Shown here piece after piece: positions 8,068 to 17,017 of a DNA stretch of 64,000 bases; within the stretch, counting starts at the first letter, position 1, and every line of letters starts with the position of its first letter. The stretch lies in NCBI GenBank assembly GCA_035566435.1, contig DATMRF010000147.1, forward strand, positions 1 through 64,000. Reading direction: 5' to 3'. Made by a program: the position numbers and the translations under genes. This DNA comes from DATMRF01 sp035566435. Lineage in GTDB: Bacteria > Verrucomicrobiota > Verrucomicrobiia > Limisphaerales > UBA8199. The notes beneath the pieces were generated by a model, which saw only the letters and a list, made by a program, of their open reading frames with translations, ran no database searches and had not been told where the DNA came from.

Positions 8068-9633
8068 TTACTTCGCCACTTCCACACACCGGGTTTCGCG
8101 GATCACAGTGATCTTAATCTGGCCGGGGTAATGGAGTTCGGCCTCGATCTTTGAGGCCAGGTTCCGGGCCAGAGCAAAGGCTTCCTCGTCCCCGATCTGT
8201 TCCGGTTGCACCATGACGCGCAATTCGCGCCCTGCCTGGACCGCAAAGGCCTTTTCCACACCGGGGAATGAGCCGGCAAGTTTTTCCAGGTCCTCGACCC
8301 GTTTGAGGTAAGTGGTCATGCTTTCGGAACGGGCGCCAGGCCGGGAGGCGCTGATGGCATCGGCCGCGCTGACGAGGATGCCGAGTGGTCCAATGGCTGG
8401 CACATCATTGTGATGAGAGGCGACGCCGTTGACGACGGCTTCGGACTCGCCGAACCGCCGGAGCAATTCCGCCCCAGCGAGCGCATGCGGGCCCTCGGTT
8501 TCGTGGTTCAAGGCCTTGCCGATATCGTGCAGCAGGCCGGCGCGCTTGGCCGCACCGACGTCAATGCCAAGTTCAGCGGCCATGAGCCCCATCAAATGCG
8601 CCACCTCAACGGAATGGTCCAGGATGTTTTGCGAGAAGCTATGGCGGAAATGCAGCCGGCCCAGGACTTTCACAATCTCCGGGGCCAAAGGAGGCAAACC
8701 GGTTTTCGCAACCGCCTCCTCGCCGAGCCGCACAATGGTCTCCTCGATTTCCTGGCTCACTTTTGCCACCACCTCTTCAACCCGGGTTGGATGAATTCGG
8801 CCATCGGCAAGCAAGCGCAACATCGATTCGCGGGCCACTTCGCGGCGGACAGGGTCGAAGCCTGACAGCAGCACAGAGCCGGGCGTATCGTCAACCAAAA
8901 CGGTCACGCCGGTCGCGGCCTCGAAGGCGCGGATATTGCGCCCCTCACGACCGATAATCCGTCCTTTGACGTCGTCGCCGGCGGGCAACACGATGCTCGC
9001 GGTGGTGCTTTCGAAGGTGTGCTCGGCGGCGTAGCGTTGGATGGCCAGGCTGATGATCCGCCGGGCTTGTTCCTCCGCCCGGTTCCTGGCGTCCTCGACG
9101 ATGTGGCGCGAAAGTGCATTCGCATCGCGCAAAGAGTCCTGTTCGATGCGTTTCAAGAGCGACTCCCGAGCCTCCGCTTCACTCAAACCCGCCAGGCGTT
9201 GGAGGAGTCCGCGTTCCTGGCGCCGCAAGTCGGCCAGTTCGCGCTCCTGTTCGGCCAGCGCCGCCTCACGCCGCCGCGCAGCGTCCTGGTCGTATTGCAC
9301 GTTTTTTTCGGCTTCGACAAGCCGCTGCAGTTGCGAGTTGATGAGGGCTTCGCGTTCGGCCAGCCGATGCTCCAGTTCGAGCCGTTCGGCGCGGCGCGCG
9401 GCGAGGGCCTGGTCGTTCTGTTCGCGGGATTTGAGGGTTTCCTCGCTGGCGGCTAACCGTGCGTCGCGCATCAGTGTGTCAGCCTCGCGTCTGGCTTGGT
9501 CCAGCAGGGATTCGGCCGCGAGAGTCCCGGCGCGGCCGGTTTTGCGTTTTCTCCAAAGGAGAAAAACATAACACACCACCCCGCCGCTCAGCACCAGGCT
9601 GGCGTGCTCCAAAGTATCAACTAACGAGCTCAT
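8068..9633 (-). CDS. rny: Ribonuclease Y
   Basis: Membrane-bound endoribonuclease that starts mRNA decay. From the ATG at 9633 the product is 521 aa. It has an N-terminal membrane helix (LVLSGGVVCYVFLLW), a long charged coiled coil to about residue 190, and a KH domain with GRIIGREGRNIRAFEAATG. A C-terminal HD domain carries the metal site (HSVEVAHL, LLHDIGKALNHETEGPHA). All family hallmarks are present and in order. An upstream ATG at 9687 would add 18 residues before the membrane helix and is less likely. Confidence 0.93.
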   Translation of the reverse strand: MSSLVDTLEHASLVLSGGVVCYVFLLWRKRKTGRAGTLAAESLLDQARREADTLMRDARLAASEETLKSREQNDQALAARRAERLELEHRLAEREALINSQLQRLVEAEKNVQYDQDAARRREAALAEQERELADLRRQERGLLQRLAGLSEAEARESLLKRIEQDSLRDANALSRHIVEDARNRAEEQARRIISLAIQRYAAEHTFESTTASIVLPAGDDVKGRIIGREGRNIRAFEAATGVTVLVDDTPGSVLLSGFDPVRREVARESMLRLLADGRIHPTRVEEVVAKVSQEIEETIVRLGEEAVAKTGLPPLAPEIVKVLGRLHFRHSFSQNILDHSVEVAHLMGLMAAELGIDVGAAKRAGLLHDIGKALNHETEGPHALAGAELLRRFGESEAVVNGVASHHNDVPAIGPLGILVSAADAISASRPGARSESMTTYLKRVEDLEKLAGSFPGVEKAFAVQAGRELRVMVQPEQIGDEEAFALARNLASKIEAELHYPGQIKITVIRETRCVEVAK

Positions 9634-9650
9634 TACAGACCGCGCGCAGG

Positions 9651-10262
9651 TTACAGCTCGATCCAGCGCGTCGGCGTCAAGATGCAATTCAAATAAACGT
9701 CATGCGGCTCGACGGGCACCGCGCGCACGATCTGTTCATCGAAGGCTACGCCGCACGTCGTTCCGCGCACCGCCGCAAGCAGTCGGTCGTAAAACCCTTT
9801 GCCCCGGCCCAACCGGCGGCCATGCAGATCGAATGCTACCCCAGGCACGAGGATAAAGTCCAGCCGGTTTAATGGCACCGCTTGGCAGTGGGGCAGGGGC
9901 TCGCGAATGCCAAACCTCCCCGGCCGGACATCGCTCTCCGGATCCTCGACGCGGCAAGCCGTGTATTGGGCGGTCTCCGCCACAAATCGGGGCAATGAGG
10001 CTGTCTTGCCGGCGGCAATTGCATTGGCGATGAGGGGCCAGATATCCAACTCCAATGGCAACGGAGCAAAAAAAAGAATTGATCCAGCCTCTCGCCAGGT
10101 CGCCTGCTTTTCCAGAAGGGCGCGCGCCTTCGCCGATGCCGCCACTCGCGGTTCCGCAGGGAGCCGCGTTAGAACCGAAGCGACCTGGTTGCGCAACGCG
10201 GCCTTCGTTTCCCTTAAGGTCCTATTCCCTCCGTTCGTCCCTTCACTTTCCCGCATTTTCAT
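9651..10262 (-). CDS. 5-formyltetrahydrofolate cyclo-ligase
   Basis: Converts 5-formyl-THF to 5,10-methenyl-THF with ATP. The family signature GRRLGRGKGFYDRLL is present near residues 148-162, with ILVPGVAFD before it and a substrate-side LRETKAALRNQ near the N-terminus. The product is 203 aa from the ATG at 10262, or 201 from 10256. Both starts overlap the 3' end of rarA, so the two genes are probably translationally coupled. The N-terminal 13 residues are low-complexity and may derive from repeat-like sequence at the rarA end. Confidence 0.88.
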   Translation of the reverse strand: MKMRESEGTNGGNRTLRETKAALRNQVASVLTRLPAEPRVAASAKARALLEKQATWREAGSILFFAPLPLELDIWPLIANAIAAGKTASLPRFVAETAQYTACRVEDPESDVRPGRFGIREPLPHCQAVPLNRLDFILVPGVAFDLHGRRLGRGKGFYDRLLAAVRGTTCGVAFDEQIVRAVPVEPHDVYLNCILTPTRWIEL

Positions 10263-11655
10263 TCTCGCCCTTTGCCCTTCGCCCTTCGTTCCTGGCACCT
10301 TGCCCCTCGGCTTTAGCGAGTGCGCGCCAACGCTCGACGCGTTCTTTAATCTTCTTCTCCACCCCCTGGTCCGTCGGGTCGTAATAGCGCTTTTCGGCGC
10401 CGAGATAATCCTGCGGCACGAAGTGCTCGGGGTAATCATGCGCGTATTTGTAGCCTTCGCCATGGCCCAGACGCTTGGCGCCGGGGTAATGCGCGTCGCG
10501 CAGCGGCTCCGGCACCGGGAGGGTCCGGCCCGACTCGACATCTTTGAGCGCGGCGTCAATCGCCAGGATGGTGCTGTTACTTTTTGGGGCAGTGGCGATG
10601 TAAATCGTGGCTTCAGCCAGGGGAATACGCGCTTCCGGCCAGCCGATGAATTCCGCTGCCTGGAAAGCCGCATTGGCCAGCACCAGCGCCATCGGGTCCG
10701 CCAGGCCCACATCTTCCGCGGCATGAACGACGATGCGCCGCGCAATGAACCGTGGGTCCTCGCCCGCGTGGATCATCTTCGCCAGCCAGTACAGGGCCGC
10801 GTCGGGGTCGCTGCCGCGTATTGATTTAATGAAAGCCGAAATGGTGTCGTAATGCGCGTCTTCGTCATCGTACACGACGGCTTTCTTCTGGATGCTCTGC
10901 TCCGCGGTGGCGAGGTCGATATGGACGATGCCATGAGAATCCGGCGCGGAAGTGAGCGCGGCGATTTCGAGGGCGTTCAGGGCCTTGCGCGCGTCACCAT
11001 CGGACAGTTTGGCGAGATGCCGCACCGCAGTCTCTTCCGCCTGAAGTTTCAAGTAACCCAGCCCGCGTTCCGGGTCGGCCAGTGCCCGGCGAAGGAGGCG
11101 TTCCAAATCCGCCTCGCTCAAGGGCCGCAGCTCGAAAATTTGCGAGCGGGAAACGAGCGGGGAGTTGACGAAGAAGAACGGGTTATGGGTTGTCGCGCCG
11201 ATGAGCCGTACCACGCCGGCCTCGACGTCCGGCAACAGCACATCCTGCTGCGCTTTGTTGAACCGGTGGATTTCGTCGATGAACAGGATTGTGGACAGCC
11301 CCTTGTTCTCGAGCCGGTTCGCCGCTGCGGCAAGCACGCGGCGCATATCGGCTACATTGGATTCCACCCCGCTGAGCCGTTCGAATTTGCTTTTCGTCTG
11401 GCGAGCAATGATCTGCGCCAGAGAGGTTTTGCCGGTGCCCGGCGGGCCATAAAAGATGAGCGACTGGATGCGGTCGGCCTCGATGGCGCGGCGGAGCAGT
11501 TGTCCCGGGCCAAGGATATGGGATTGTCCCTCGAACTCGCCCAGGTCGCGCGGTCGCATGCGGGCGGCGAGCGGTTGATGACGCCGCGCTTCCGCCTCCG
11601 GTGGGGCTTCCGGCTGGGGAGCGGCAGCGGCTGCAAACAAATCATCGCGCGCCAT
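10243..11655 (-). CDS. rarA: Replication-associated recombination protein A (AAA+ ATPase)
   Basis: A RarA/MgsA/WRNIP1-type AAA+ ATPase acting at stalled forks. Walker A is GPPGTGKTS (about residue 60), Walker B ILFIDEIHRF, sensor 1 GATTHNP, arginine finger region SPLVSRSQ. The C-terminal tetramerisation region includes DDEDAHYDTISAFIKSIRGSDPDAALYWLA and GHGEGYKYAHDYPEHFVPQ. The start at 11655 gives MARDDLFA, the usual type of N-terminus, and 470 aa. The last 20 or so residues are low-complexity (GQGARNEGRRAKGENENAGK). Confidence 0.94.
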   Translation of the reverse strand: MARDDLFAAAAAPQPEAPPEAEARRHQPLAARMRPRDLGEFEGQSHILGPGQLLRRAIEADRIQSLIFYGPPGTGKTSLAQIIARQTKSKFERLSGVESNVADMRRVLAAAANRLENKGLSTILFIDEIHRFNKAQQDVLLPDVEAGVVRLIGATTHNPFFFVNSPLVSRSQIFELRPLSEADLERLLRRALADPERGLGYLKLQAEETAVRHLAKLSDGDARKALNALEIAALTSAPDSHGIVHIDLATAEQSIQKKAVVYDDEDAHYDTISAFIKSIRGSDPDAALYWLAKMIHAGEDPRFIARRIVVHAAEDVGLADPMALVLANAAFQAAEFIGWPEARIPLAEATIYIATAPKSNSTILAIDAALKDVESGRTLPVPEPLRDAHYPGAKRLGHGEGYKYAHDYPEHFVPQDYLGAEKRYYDPTDQGVEKKIKERVERWRALAKAEGQGARNEGRRAKGENENAGK

Positions 11656-12040
11656 GCGGCTAACATACCAGCGGTGACGCGTGCTGCCCAAAGAAAACGT
11701 CAGAAAAAAACCCCGCCATTGCCGTGTGTAACAGTTCCTTTGAACTTATTAGAAACAGATGGAACCCGCCGGGCTGCTTTCGACGTCCAATCAAGGCCTG
11801 TCGGCCACAACCTCAGCTAAAGTTCCTTGGTTTATTTACTACGGTTCAAGGACATAGTTTCTAATCACGCGCATAGGCAGGGTAAAATCTCAAGATCGGT
11901 TCCTTATGGGAGCCGATGCCAATCGCTTTGCCAAAGAACAGGCGCGTTACTTCACTTGCTACTCTCTCGCGCCTTGCACTGGTATTGTTACCCATTCCGC
12001 TCGGCTTCACAAGATGTTTTTTTGCCAACTCGTTTTGGGT
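11656..12040. other. Intergenic region without a supported gene
   Basis: 385 bp between rarA and the response-regulator gene, both on the minus strand. The only structure I see is a 9-bp stem with one G-T pair, ATCGGTTCC / GGGAGCCGAT, around 11895-11917. No conserved frame was found. Confidence 0.45.
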
Positions 12041-12475
12041 TTAACAGACGCCGGCTCCTCGCTCTGGTTTGGCGCCAGGCTCCGGCGCGGGGTGCGGCAA
12101 TTTCTGCGAGCGGCGAAGTAGGTGTTTGATTCGTGACACCAGGCGTTCCGGGCTGATCGGCTTTGTGAAATACTCGTCGGCACCCGACTCCAGGCTCGCA
12201 AAGCGAGCGAACTCGCTGCTCAGGCCGGTTAGAATAATGACCGGGATGCCGGCTGTCGCCTCGTCTTTCCGCAAACATTCGCAAACTGCGAACCCGTCCA
12301 GTCCCGGGAGCACAAGGTCCAACACGATGAGGTCGGGCGCGACGGAACGTACCGACTGGAGCGCATCCGCGCCATTGGTGGCGGTGGCGATTCTGAAACC
12401 GGCCTGCTTGAGACCCAGGCGCATCAGTTCCAGCAATTCGCTGTTGTCTTCGACTATCAGTATCTTCTTTCGCAT
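12041..12475 (-). CDS. Single-domain response regulator
   Basis: A 144-aa receiver domain: ILIVEDN (acidic pocket), phospho-acceptor Asp53 in LIVLDLVLPGLDG, Thr of VIILTGLSS, Lys105 of EYFTKPIS. After the receiver there is only a Pro-rich tail (KLPHPAPEPGAKPERGAG) and no output domain, so it works through protein partners or as a phosphate sink. It is divergently arranged from the sensor kinase gene starting at 12759, which suggests a shared signalling circuit, though CheY-like proteins of this kind often serve unrelated kinases. Confidence 0.88.
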   Translation of the reverse strand: MRKKILIVEDNSELLELMRLGLKQAGFRIATATNGADALQSVRSVAPDLIVLDLVLPGLDGFAVCECLRKDEATAGIPVIILTGLSSEFARFASLESGADEYFTKPISPERLVSRIKHLLRRSQKLPHPAPEPGAKPERGAGVC

Positions 12476-12750
12476 AAGGTGGCTACCCAAGCGCAACCGC
12501 CTCCATGCCGCTATGGGCAAACCTATTAATCGATTCCATTTGAGCAGGAACGATGCCGGAATCGATGTACAGGCAACACTCTGCAGTACACAGGCCACCC
12601 TTGGCGGCTTACAATCCCCAAAGCAGCCCAACCTGAGTCTCTGGAAGTGCCAGTGTGCGTGGAGTTTGGGGTTCGGGCATCGACTGCGGGCTGCCGGCTG
12701 TGGGTTGCGGATCCTGGATTGTGGACAAATCTTGCCTTGTACGGGACGGG

Positions 12751-12765
12751 TTGACAGAGTGTCAA
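12751..12765. promoter_or_regulatory. Perfect dyad at the sensor-kinase start
   Basis: TTGACAGAGTGTCAA is a perfect 6-bp inverted repeat with a 3-bp spacer. It overlaps the proposed GTG start (12759), and TTGACA also matches a -35 box. It could be an operator, or a -35 element if translation starts further downstream. Confidence 0.35.
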
Positions 12766-15700
12766 ACGTGTTGGCGTTAACGGCACGCTGGAACCGGGGT
12801 AATCGTTGGGGCGTTCTGCCTATCGCTATTGCGTTTTTCTTCTGTCTCGGCGGCCGCGAAGTGTCGGCGGGAGAACGCCATCCTACCCGGGGCGCGTTCG
12901 AGGTGTGGCAGGTGCAGGACAGATGGCAGGCGGGCCCGGTCACCGCGATTGTGCAGTCCCGCGAGGGCTATTTGTGGCTGGGAACCTACCACGGGCTGGC
13001 GCGTTATGATGGAGTTCGATTCACGGTGTTCGATTCGATCAACACGCCTGATTTGCCCAACGGGGCGATCACCAGCCTGCACGAGGGTCCCGATGGGGCG
13101 CTCTGGATCGGCCACGAGACCGGGCATCTTACGCGGTTCGATGGCGGCCAGTTCCAAACGATTAACCTGGGCCGAACTTGGCCCGGCGGCGCGATCGAGG
13201 GGTTGGCGACCGACGAAGATGGCGATCTCTGGCTGCTGAATGTCGCGGGGGTGCTTTTCCGCGTGCGCGACGGCAAATCCGTGCTGGCGCCTGGCGGCGC
13301 ATCGCCGACGCGGAAAGTTGCTTTGTCGCGGGCTGGGAACGGCAAGCTTTGGATCACCGCCAACGGAATGGTGGCGACGCTCCGGCAAGGAACGGTGGTG
13401 CCGTTCCAATTCCCGGGCGGCGCGGCAAGCTATTCTTACGAGAGGGTACTCCCAGCGCGCGACGGAGGATTGTGGGTGGTGGGCAACGCACGATTGCGGA
13501 AATGGCGCGACGGGCGGTGGGTGCCGGAATCGGAAGCTCGGCTGCCTCGCACGCCGGGCGCGGCCACCTGCCTGCTGGAAACGCGTTCCGGCCAGGTGCT
13601 GGCGGGCACGCTGCGGGACGGCCTCAACCTGTGTGTCCCTGGGGAAGAGCCAGTTCAATTCACGCGGGACGAGGGCCTGTCCCACGATTGGGTGCGCGCT
13701 CTCTGCGAAGATCACGAGGGGAATATCTGGGTGGGGACTGGCGCCGGGTTCGACGGCGTGCGTCGGCGCAGGGTGCAAATGCTGGCACCTCCCGACAAGT
13801 GGCGCGGCTGCGCTGTCTTATCATTCAGTGTTCTGGCGGACGAATCGGCCTGGATCGGCACCGAAGGCGCCGGCTTGTATCACTTCGATGGCGGACAGTG
13901 GACCCCTTTCACGGAGGCTGCCGGGGTTTCGAATTTGTTCGTCTGGTCCGTGCTGGAAACCAGGCACCACCAATTATTGGTCGGAACATGGGGCGGAGGG
14001 CTGTTGGCCAGGAAGGGAGACCGCTTCGAGCCGCTGCAAGAGTTGAGCCGGGTCACTTCCCCGGCCCGGGTGTTGCATGAGGACCGGCAAGGTGTGCTGT
14101 GGATTGGCACGACCATCGGGCTGTACCGTTATGAGGCGGGCCGGCTCTCGTTGTTTGCCGGCGCGGAGCAACTTTCCTTGCCAGATGTGCGCAGCATCGT
14201 CGAGGCGAACGACCATACGCTGTGGTTCGGGATGTCGGGCGGCGGTCTCGGCTGCGTAAGGGACGGTAACGTCAAACAGTTCGGAACGCGTGACGGCCTG
14301 GGCGGCAAGTCCGTGGAGTGCCTCTATGCTGATCCCGATGGGACCCTCTGGATTGGCACCTCCGACAACGGTCTGACGCGATTCAAAGACGGAAAGTTCG
14401 CTGTCATCACGACCACGAATGGCCTGCCGATTAGCGTCATCAACCAGATCGTGGATGACGGCGCGGGGAACTTGTGGCTCGGTTCGCTGCGGGGAATCCT
14501 GCGTGCCAGCAAGGCCGACCTCGACCGATGTGCCGACGGCTTGGCTCCGAGAGTCCGTTTCCTCAGCTATGGGTATGCCGAAGGGCTGAGTTCCGAACTG
14601 TGCTCGGGCGGGTTCCAGCCCGGAGCGTGCCGTAGCTCGAGTGGGCGTCTCTGGTTTCCTACCGCCAAAGGGCTCGCCGTCGTGGATCCCGCGAACGCCA
14701 GCACGAATACCGCCAAACCTCCCGTCGCGATTGAACAGTTGCTCGTGGATGGCAAGCCGATCGAACCGCGGCTCTTGGCGGCTTGCGTCCAGGCATCTGG
14801 ACTGTCGAGCAACTCCCGGGACCGCGCGGAGAGTCCCGGGCCGGCGGTGACGGGCCGCCCTACTGATTCGCCGGTTCCTCCATTCATGGAATCCAAAACC
14901 AGCTTGCGCATGCCTCCGGGCCGTCACCGGTTCGAGTTCCAGTACGCCGGCATGAGCTTTATCACCCCGGACAAAATGGCGTTCAAGTACAGGCTGGAAG
15001 GGTTGGAAAGGGACTGGCAGGAGGCGGGCGCTCAGCGGGTGGCACCCTACAGCTATCTGCCGCCGGGTAGTTACACCTTCCGGGTGATCGCCTGCAACAA
15101 CGACAATGTTTGGAACGAGGCCGGCGCTTCGCTCGCACTCGTCGTAGCGCCCTATTTCTGGCAGACTTGGTGGTTTCAAACGATCTTGCTCTTCGGAGGG
15201 GCGGCCGGGGTGGGTGCTGGTGTCCTGTGGGCGACGCGGCGCCGCCTCCGGCGCAAACTCGAGCTGTTGGAACGGCAGCGCGCTTTGGAACGCGAGCGCG
15301 CCCGCATCGCCCGCGACATTCATGACGACCTCGGGGCCAGCCTGACGCGCATCACTATGTTGAGCCAATCCGTGCGCAGCGAGGTTGAGGGCCAGGCGCA
15401 GGCCGCCGCGGATGTGGACCAGATCTACGGAACGGCGCGCGAACTCACCCGCGCGATGGATGAAATCGTCTGGGCCGTCAACCCCAAGCACGACACGCTG
15501 GACAGCCTTGTGACCTATCTTGGCCGCTACGCGCAGCACTTCCTGAGCGTGGCCGCCATTCGCTGCCGCCTGGATGTGCCAGTGAACCTGCCGGCCTGGG
15601 CGCTGACTGCGGAAGTCCGCCACAACGTGTTTTTGGCTTTGAAGGAGGCGCTCCATAACGTCATTAAACACGCCGGCGCGACCGAGGTCCGCGTCTCTCT

Positions 15701-15935
15701 CGACATGCGGCCCGATGGTTTTGTGTTGCAGATCGCGGATAACGGACGCGGATTCGACTGGCATGCGCTCAACACGCGGGCGACCCCCATTGGCGATGGC
15801 GCCCGGGTCGCCGGCGGCAATGGCGTGTCGAATATGCAGAAACGCCTCGAGGAAATCGGCGGCCGCTGCCAGTGGGAGACGGCACGCGGCGAGGGGACGC
15901 GCGTAAACCTTGTGGTAGTGGTGACCCGGATGTGA
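12759..15935 (+). CDS. Hybrid-propeller sensor histidine kinase (Reg_prop/Y_Y_Y/HisKA_3)
   Basis: 1058 aa. A signal peptide (WGVLPIAIAFFFCLGGREVSAGE, about residues 18-35) is followed by a two-component-regulator beta-propeller at about residues 45-645. The propeller has repeated G.LWIGT..GL.R(Y/F)..G units such as GYLWLGTYHGLARYDG and GTLWIGTSDNGLTRFKDG. A Y_Y_Y domain (about 710-795; FEFQYAGMSF, YRLEGLERDWQEA) comes next, then a membrane helix at about 800-822. The dimerisation box is ERARIARDIHDDLGASLTRI with phospho-acceptor His855. The HATPase domain has LKEALHNVIKHAGA (N box) and DNGRGFD. I start at GTG 12759; GTG 12768 is an alternative. The HisKA_3 type pairs with NarL-type regulators, and one is encoded 155 nt downstream. 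Confidence 0.92.
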   Translation: MSNVLALTARWNRGNRWGVLPIAIAFFFCLGGREVSAGERHPTRGAFEVWQVQDRWQAGPVTAIVQSREGYLWLGTYHGLARYDGVRFTVFDSINTPDLPNGAITSLHEGPDGALWIGHETGHLTRFDGGQFQTINLGRTWPGGAIEGLATDEDGDLWLLNVAGVLFRVRDGKSVLAPGGASPTRKVALSRAGNGKLWITANGMVATLRQGTVVPFQFPGGAASYSYERVLPARDGGLWVVGNARLRKWRDGRWVPESEARLPRTPGAATCLLETRSGQVLAGTLRDGLNLCVPGEEPVQFTRDEGLSHDWVRALCEDHEGNIWVGTGAGFDGVRRRRVQMLAPPDKWRGCAVLSFSVLADESAWIGTEGAGLYHFDGGQWTPFTEAAGVSNLFVWSVLETRHHQLLVGTWGGGLLARKGDRFEPLQELSRVTSPARVLHEDRQGVLWIGTTIGLYRYEAGRLSLFAGAEQLSLPDVRSIVEANDHTLWFGMSGGGLGCVRDGNVKQFGTRDGLGGKSVECLYADPDGTLWIGTSDNGLTRFKDGKFAVITTTNGLPISVINQIVDDGAGNLWLGSLRGILRASKADLDRCADGLAPRVRFLSYGYAEGLSSELCSGGFQPGACRSSSGRLWFPTAKGLAVVDPANASTNTAKPPVAIEQLLVDGKPIEPRLLAACVQASGLSSNSRDRAESPGPAVTGRPTDSPVPPFMESKTSLRMPPGRHRFEFQYAGMSFITPDKMAFKYRLEGLERDWQEAGAQRVAPYSYLPPGSYTFRVIACNNDNVWNEAGASLALVVAPYFWQTWWFQTILLFGGAAGVGAGVLWATRRRLRRKLELLERQRALERERARIARDIHDDLGASLTRITMLSQSVRSEVEGQAQAAADVDQIYGTARELTRAMDEIVWAVNPKHDTLDSLVTYLGRYAQHFLSVAAIRCRLDVPVNLPAWALTAEVRHNVFLALKEALHNVIKHAGATEVRVSLDMRPDGFVLQIADNGRGFDWHALNTRATPIGDGARVAGGNGVSNMQKRLEEIGGRCQWETARGEGTRVNLVVVVTRM

Positions 15936-16037
15936 GCGTCAAAACGCCAAAAAGTTAAAACGTTGGAACGTCATGGGCGGGCAAGGCGTCGGCTGGCCAA
16001 TCGAGAATTAAGAATTAAAAATCAAAGATCGACCTGC

Positions 16038-16055
16038 GTCATCAAAACACATGAC
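16038..16055 (+). promoter_or_regulatory. Candidate operator copy 1 (upstream of the NarL-type regulator)
   Basis: GTCATCAAAACACATGAC: arms GTCAT/ATGAC separated by 8 bp. A TATAAG box follows at 16079-16084, only 7 nt before the GTG start at 16091, so the transcript may be leaderless. The dyad centre would then lie near -44, typical for an activator touching RNA polymerase. Two further copies of the same 18-mer occur downstream. Confidence 0.5.
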
Positions 16056-16090
16056 AACCAAATCGTTAACTTTTCAGATATAAGACAACC

Positions 16091-16756
16091 GTGGCTATTG
16101 CCGTATCCATTGTCGAGGACGACGCCCACGCCCGGAAAATTCTCGCGGGCTGGGTAAGCCGCGCCTCGGGGTTCCGCCTCGCCGGCGAATGGGGCGATGC
16201 CGAGAGCGCGCTGGCGGGACTCGCCGAGAAAAAGCCCAATGTCGTCCTCATGGATATCAACCTGCCCGGGATGAGCGGGGTCGAAGCCGTCAAGCGCCTC
16301 AAGCCGATGTTGCCGGAGGCTCAGTTCGTGATGTTGACGGTGTACGAAGACGCGGACCATATCTACAATGCGCTGGCAGCCGGGGCCACCGGCTACTTGC
16401 TGAAACAAACACCTCGCGCCGAACTGCTCGGCGCCCTCGAGGACGTGCATCGTGGCGGTTCGCCCATGACCAGCAATATCGCGCGCAAAGTCGTCCAGTC
16501 ATTCCGGCAAGCTTCCGCAATCGCGGCAGGTGATGATGAGCTTTCTCCACGCGAACAGGAAGTGCTCGACCTGCTGGCGCGCGGCTACCTCTACAAAGAA
16601 ATCGCCGAGCGCCTCAACATCAGCGTGCCGACGGTGAACACGTACGTCCGGCGCATGTACGAAAAACTGCATGTCCGCTCCCGCGCCCAGGCCGTCGCCA
16701 AATACGCCCACCTGGCCGACGGCGAGGAACGCCCACCGGCCGCCGCCCGCGCCTGA
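16091..16756 (+). CDS. NarL/FixJ-family response regulator
   Basis: 221 aa. A receiver domain (residues 4-120) has phospho-acceptor Asp55 in VVLMDINLPGMSG and Lys of YLLKQTP. A LuxR-type DNA-binding domain follows (LSPREQEVLDLLARGYLYKEIAERL then VPTVNTYVRRMYEKLHVRSR, about residues 150-206). The start codon is GTG. It lies 155 nt after the sensor kinase and is its obvious partner. The 18-bp dyad just upstream suggests autoregulation, and copies before the next two secreted-protein genes suggest they are its targets. There is no recognisable Shine-Dalgarno sequence before the GTG, consistent with a leaderless mRNA. Confidence 0.92.
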   Translation: MAIAVSIVEDDAHARKILAGWVSRASGFRLAGEWGDAESALAGLAEKKPNVVLMDINLPGMSGVEAVKRLKPMLPEAQFVMLTVYEDADHIYNALAAGATGYLLKQTPRAELLGALEDVHRGGSPMTSNIARKVVQSFRQASAIAAGDDELSPREQEVLDLLARGYLYKEIAERLNISVPTVNTYVRRMYEKLHVRSRAQAVAKYAHLADGEERPPAAARA

Positions 16757-16821
16757 CCCGGGAATTCCTCCACCCGCCCAGGCCCGCTCTGCTCCTGGAT
16801 GCCTGCTTATTCGCCCATGGT

Positions 16822-16839
16822 GTCATTACTTTTGATGAC
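16822..16839 (-). promoter_or_regulatory. Candidate operator copy 2
   Basis: On the minus strand this reads GTCATCAAAAGTAATGAC, matching copy 1 at 15 of 18 positions with identical arms. It lies between the regulator gene and the secreted-protein gene that starts at 17018 or 17066. The region 16757-17017 otherwise contains no gene I can support. Confidence 0.45.
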
Positions 16840-17017
16840 ATGCCAAACCAGGCAGAAATGGTAGCTTCTGGCTCAATAAACCGTTCTGAAAACCCAATCC
16901 GCTGAGCGCACTGTGGGCGGTCCGAGTAGAGTCCGTCTGGCAGAGGCTGGGGGCATGCGTTAGTGCTCGCCCCGATTTGCAGCTGTGGCTTGGCTGGCTG
17001 TCAGAGCGGATGACAGT

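Noticed and set aside
13974..15764. 596-codon open frame on the minus strand opposite the sensor kinase
   Set aside because: High-GC antisense shadow; the opposite strand has complete propeller, Y_Y_Y and kinase motifs.
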